DNA of 64,000 nt from Cytophagales bacterium WSM2-2 (GTDB lineage Bacteria; Bacteroidota; Bacteroidia; Cytophagales; Cyclobacteriaceae). Both the position numbers and the translations under genes were made by a program. The notes under the pieces were generated by a model. It did not search any database and was not told the DNA's origin. It worked only from the letters and a program-made list of their open reading frames with translations. Shown here one piece after another: positions 60,392-64,000 of the stretch. Every line of letters starts with the position of its first letter. The first letter of the stretch is position 1. The DNA is taken from NCBI GenBank assembly GCA_015472025.1, contig BNHL01000001.1, positions 2,143,501 through 2,207,500 on the forward strand. Reading direction: 5' to 3'.

Positions 60392-60476
60392 TGGTGTTGG
60401 TGTTTCGCATCGCCAGATGCGTGTTCTCCATCGGCAAAACTCGCTTCAGAAGGAGAAATGAAGCGCGATAAGCTTA
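60392..60476 (-). repeat. Degenerate inverted module B copy
   Basis: On the minus strand: AAGCTTATCGCGCTTCATTT, GAAGCGAGTTTTGCCGATGG and AACACCAACACC, parts of module B with many changes. Confidence 0.4.
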
Positions 60477-60482
60477 GAAAAA

Positions 60483-63400
60483 TCAAAATCCATTTTCAGA
60501 GATCTCTTTAAACCTGCAAATCACATTAGCCCACATCATTTGGTCGATGGTTTTGCATTCTGGTTCAAATAATTTAGGAGAAGCAACCAGGATGCAGACG
60601 GCCCTGGCCCTACTGGTTGCCACATTCATTCGGTTGGGATTAAAAAGAAAAGACATTCCCTTGGGAGCATCTTCAATAGATGATGCAGTCATGCTATAAA
60701 TAACAATGGGCGCTTCCTGACCTTGAAATTTATCTACCGTGCCGATACGCATATCCGGCAATTTTTCTAAAAGAGCCGCAACCTGCGCATTATAAGGGGC
60801 AACAATTAAAATATCTTCTTTCGTTAAAGGTTGAATTTCACCTTTTGAATTTGTCCATTTTCCACGCGAAAGCAATTGACCAGTAACCTGTACGATAACA
60901 TCAACTTCCTCTGAAGATTTATTTTGATTGCCGCGATGCTCTACGGGCATGTAAAAAAGACCCGCTCCATCAAATGGCGTATTTCCACTGATTGCTTGTT
61001 TCTCCAATCCCGGTAACGAAGTCAATCGACCTTCATAAAAAAGCTCTGAAGTGAACTTACAAATAGCCGGATGAAGCCTGCGGGTGGTGCTCAGGAATAA
61101 ACCTCGTCCTTCGGGCATGGTTGCGCGGCCTTCCAGTAAATAGGTAAGCGCAGCCACATCGCTTCCTTCGGGATGCGATCCTCTTTGAGGTTGCTCCAGT
61201 TGTTGCGGGTCTCCCAAAAGAATCAGATTCTTTGATGCACGCGAAGCAGCCAGAACTTGTGAGAGAGACATTTGCCCCGCTTCATCTACAAATAAATAAT
61301 CTAGTACTTCTCTTGAATTGTCTTCGGCCCATAGCCAGGCTGTTCCGCAAACTACCTTTCCTTCATTCAGGGCTGCACGTGCCTTGTCTGATTTATCGAC
61401 TTCAATGATCTCGTCAGGAAGGCGCTCACTCTCTTCTGTGATTTTATGAACAAACGAGATTTTTACATTTTGCTCACGGGCTAACGCGAGTGTGGCTTCC
61501 GTGAGGTTTCTAATTACTTTATGGCTTACTGCCGTGATGCCGATCTTTTTTCCTGCTTTGACAAGAGCAAGTATCATCGTAGCCCCGGTATAAGTTTTAC
61601 CTGCACCGGGCGGTCCCTGAATAGCGAGGACACTGTGATCAAGATTTAGCGCAATGCGTACTCCCGCGTTAACGATGTCTTCTCCTGGTAACAGGTAAGC
61701 GCCTTCGTTTCCTTCAAGTAATTTTGGATTTCTTCTCATCAGCAAATCTTTTGAAGCACGATAAGGCCAGCTATGCCCTAAGTCTGAATCATCAACTGCC
61801 CATGCCAAATCCATCAGCGAAGTAGCCAACGCACCCGGATCAACTCTTTCAGATACATGAACAGCGTGAGGATGAAGATCAACTGATTTTGCCGTCTTTT
61901 TTATGTCGATCGTGTAGTTCTCAGGAGATATGGACCTTACCGATCCGATTTTTTCTCCCTTCACTTCTATCAGTTCATCACCTTCGTCAATACTGATTTC
62001 CTGTGGAGGATATTTGTACCGGTGCGTTTGGTTTCTCTCTTTGCCCTCCTTGGGAAGCACAGAGATAAACTCGAGTCCTGCGATTGCCTTTCGCTCATCC
62101 AATAAATCTTCATGCTCCAGTTCATGTACGCGATAGAATTCCCACCACGCACTTTTGTCTTCTCTTCTGAAATATTCTATTTGATGAGCGAGCAACCACT
62201 TAACCTTCTGCTCTTCGGTCCAGGTAAGTTGATCTTCAGGCAGTTTTTCTGTTAAAGCTTTGAACAAAGCTTGCGACCGGGTGTCAAGCTCCAAAACATT
62301 TTCACTGGCTTCGCCTGTTTTTAATTCTGGCCGCTGAAACTCTTTCCCCGATTGCGAAAGTTCAGCCCGCAGATTCTCAAGCCAGAGATGAAGTGACTCA
62401 GTGGCCAGGCAGTCATCTTCATTATATCCCTCTACAAACTGAATAGTTTCTTTTGGAAGGGATTTGAAGTCATGGAGTTCAAGTGCAATTTCCACTGCTT
62501 TCCTGGCTACACTTGCATCATGCAAGTCTACCTTACGGGTGTATTTCGTAAATCGCTCAAGCTCTTTTAAAGAATAGCTTTCGACACCGGCAAGCAATGC
62601 CTCTTTGAATACGGAATGCAGATCAATGAATCTTTCGGCACGAAGCAAGTCATCTACTTCGGTTTCAAACATTGCATGTACCCGGGCGAGGCGTTTAACT
62701 GCGGTGGGTTCGTATGGAGCGAAGTGATAGATATACATTTTAGGGAACCGCCTCCACTGTTGCGAGATGAATTTCATGAATTGCCCAAACGCCTTTCTTT
62801 CTTCAACTCGCGTTGCTGACCAGAGTTTTTCATAAATCAATTTGCCTTTTTCGCGGTAAGCATATCCAAGAACATATTCGAGTCCGCCATCTTCATAGTA
62901 AGCATCGCCCTCAATATCAAAATAAACGTCTCCTTCACTTAACTCCGGAAGCCGGTTAAATCCACGACCCGGTTCAATAGGAAGAACTTCGTACAACAAT
63001 TTATTTTGGTGCCGTCCATCCAACTGAATCTTTGCCTGCGACTGCTTTTTTTTAAATGTCTCTTTGTTTCCGCGTTCGGGCTTTTCAAGCTTACTGGTCT
63101 TCGCAAACTGTTCCAGCGTTTGAATTTTTTGCCGTTGAAGCTCTACAATATGCAACGACCGGATGCCAGCCACTAAAGAGAGATGGTCGTCAGTATGTCG
63201 TTTTTTATCACACACTTGCCACCATCGGCATATATTGCAATGTTCAACGGGATCAGGATAGGTATTCTGTTCGCCCTTCGAAATTGTTTGCTCAAGTTTT
63301 TTCTTGACGAGTCTGTAGTAAGCCTGGAATTCCGTGAACTGATATTCTTCGGTAGGGAAATTTTCACCCGGTTTTACTACGTACATTTTTTCAGGCGCTG

Positions 63401-63866
63401 CTCCCTGCAGATCGGAAAGTAAATCGGTGTACAAACAAAGCTGAAGGATTGTACTGGCTTTAGTATTCTGTGACAGTTTGGTATCCTGAATTTCATACGA
63501 CCAGTTGCCAAGTTTACTTTCTCTATCAACTTTAAGTAGAATGTCAGCAATGCCACCCCATGGACCATCTTCAAATTGCGCCTGCACAATTACGTCAGCA
63601 CCTTGCTTCATAGCATCGAGAGTATCCGTTGCTGACTTCCCTTTCAGATCAATAACTTTTATCCCTTTCTCAGATAAATGCTTTACATAGGCCGCCTCAT
63701 GATCCTGGCCTCTCTTAATTAAGACATCGAGAGAGGGATCACGATAGCTGGGTCTCCCGATCTCCTTTAACGCAACCTTGCGTTCTAATTGCGTTAGGTG
63801 CTGACAACTCAGATGATTAGAAAGATCGGAAGCAGCAAGATGGAGTTGGTCAGCAATCAATTTCAT
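60483..63866 (-). CDS. TM0106-type RecB-like nuclease fused to a superfamily 1 helicase
   Basis: A 1127-residue protein. Residues 1-250 are a RecB-like nuclease/Cas4-like domain with a C-terminal Cys cluster (CNICRWWQVCDKKR). An RNase-H-like exonuclease domain follows (VYFDIEGDAYYEDGGLEYVL, YNEDDCLATESLHLW). The C-terminal half is a DNA2/NAM7-type SF1 helicase: Walker A GPPGAGKTYTG, DEAGQMSL, and the late motifs VDKFQGQEAPIVIYSM and NVATSRARAV. It probably acts in DNA repair or degradation of foreign DNA. The domain set matches the TM0106 family, and length is typical. Confidence 0.9.
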   Translation of the reverse strand: MKLIADQLHLAASDLSNHLSCQHLTQLERKVALKEIGRPSYRDPSLDVLIKRGQDHEAAYVKHLSEKGIKVIDLKGKSATDTLDAMKQGADVIVQAQFEDGPWGGIADILLKVDRESKLGNWSYEIQDTKLSQNTKASTILQLCLYTDLLSDLQGAAPEKMYVVKPGENFPTEEYQFTEFQAYYRLVKKKLEQTISKGEQNTYPDPVEHCNICRWWQVCDKKRHTDDHLSLVAGIRSLHIVELQRQKIQTLEQFAKTSKLEKPERGNKETFKKKQSQAKIQLDGRHQNKLLYEVLPIEPGRGFNRLPELSEGDVYFDIEGDAYYEDGGLEYVLGYAYREKGKLIYEKLWSATRVEERKAFGQFMKFISQQWRRFPKMYIYHFAPYEPTAVKRLARVHAMFETEVDDLLRAERFIDLHSVFKEALLAGVESYSLKELERFTKYTRKVDLHDASVARKAVEIALELHDFKSLPKETIQFVEGYNEDDCLATESLHLWLENLRAELSQSGKEFQRPELKTGEASENVLELDTRSQALFKALTEKLPEDQLTWTEEQKVKWLLAHQIEYFRREDKSAWWEFYRVHELEHEDLLDERKAIAGLEFISVLPKEGKERNQTHRYKYPPQEISIDEGDELIEVKGEKIGSVRSISPENYTIDIKKTAKSVDLHPHAVHVSERVDPGALATSLMDLAWAVDDSDLGHSWPYRASKDLLMRRNPKLLEGNEGAYLLPGEDIVNAGVRIALNLDHSVLAIQGPPGAGKTYTGATMILALVKAGKKIGITAVSHKVIRNLTEATLALAREQNVKISFVHKITEESERLPDEIIEVDKSDKARAALNEGKVVCGTAWLWAEDNSREVLDYLFVDEAGQMSLSQVLAASRASKNLILLGDPQQLEQPQRGSHPEGSDVAALTYLLEGRATMPEGRGLFLSTTRRLHPAICKFTSELFYEGRLTSLPGLEKQAISGNTPFDGAGLFYMPVEHRGNQNKSSEEVDVIVQVTGQLLSRGKWTNSKGEIQPLTKEDILIVAPYNAQVAALLEKLPDMRIGTVDKFQGQEAPIVIYSMTASSIEDAPKGMSFLFNPNRMNVATSRARAVCILVASPKLFEPECKTIDQMMWANVICRFKEISENGF

Positions 63867-64000
63867 AGAATAAAAATAAGAAGCTTCAGGTCTATTTAAT
63901 TATTTCATCGCCATTAAAGCATTTCAACAAATTTGCAATCTTAAATTTCTAATCTCTAATTTTAGATCCAAAAGAGATTCGCAACGGACTCAATTCGTTA
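63867..64000. other. Terminal intergenic stretch
   Basis: AT-rich with no gene or motif that I can support. It must include the promoter of the minus-strand nuclease-helicase. Confidence 0.4.

Noticed and set aside
1-64000. tRNA, rRNA, CRISPR array or complete insertion sequence
   Set aside because: Scanned by eye on both strands; no tRNA-like T-loop context, no regular repeat-spacer array and no transposase frame was found, though a computational scan would be more sensitive.

Overview
The window reads as a chromosome segment of a Bacteroidetes bacterium, most likely a Cytophagales member of the Chryseolinea/Ohtaekwangia type. The indications are Bacteroidetes-type promoters (TTG plus TAnnTTTG), an S16 protein with a long Ala/Lys/Glu tail, SucA/SucB of the Bacteroidetes type, a DUF4953/DUF5117 zinc protease, a LytS-like kinase with TPRs, and OmpA-PD40 and DUF6526 proteins. 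I saw no rRNA, tRNA, CRISPR array, integrase or complete insertion sequence. All assignments come from reading sequence and motifs, without database searches.

Region 1 (1-10.5 kb) is a surface-polysaccharide or secondary-metabolite locus. It holds the 3' part of an O-antigen ligase/polymerase, a nucleotidyltransferase-fold protein, three radical SAM proteins, two SAM methyltransferases, two GT4 glycosyltransferases and a ring-deaminase-type amidohydrolase. Stop and start codons overlap tightly (TAATG, ATGA, TGATG, TTGA), so the plus-strand genes are translationally coupled.

Region 2 (10.5-36 kb) is mostly ordinary chromosome: an aminotransferase, a metallophosphoesterase, the DUF4953 protease, a DUF418 protein, an APC permease, rpsP-rimM, sucA-sucB, an M15 peptidase, a DUF1028 protein, a ferritin-like protein, lspA, a VOC protein and a large beta-propeller lipoprotein. 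A frameshifted small gene sits at 29.4 kb.

Region 3 (36-60.5 kb) is accessory. A dispersed intergenic repeat family (module A, plus module B with a strong hairpin) occurs in about 13 full, partial or degenerate copies, separating small gene cassettes. The most notable cassette (43.3-46.0 kb, AT-rich, with a direct repeat copy on each side) is an SDP-like toxin operon: a membrane PH-like protein, an SdpC-like precursor lipoprotein, SdpA and SdpB. Other cassettes hold a HEIGH metalloprotease with exact 41-residue repeats, several unrecognised small proteins, a Lys-rich/Cys-containing small protein, and a lipoprotein plus outer-membrane protein pair. A KirBac-like channel at 39.5 kb has an aberrant selectivity filter.

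Region 4 (53.9-64 kb) carries mltF, an ankyrin protein, a second metallophosphoesterase, a porin plus phosphate-binding-like pair, DoxX, DUF1835 and a TM0106-type nuclease-helicase.

A paired palindrome (two CGGG-AT-rich-CCCG boxes with centres 22-24 bp apart) lies upstream of four unrelated genes and is a candidate operator for an unidentified regulator.
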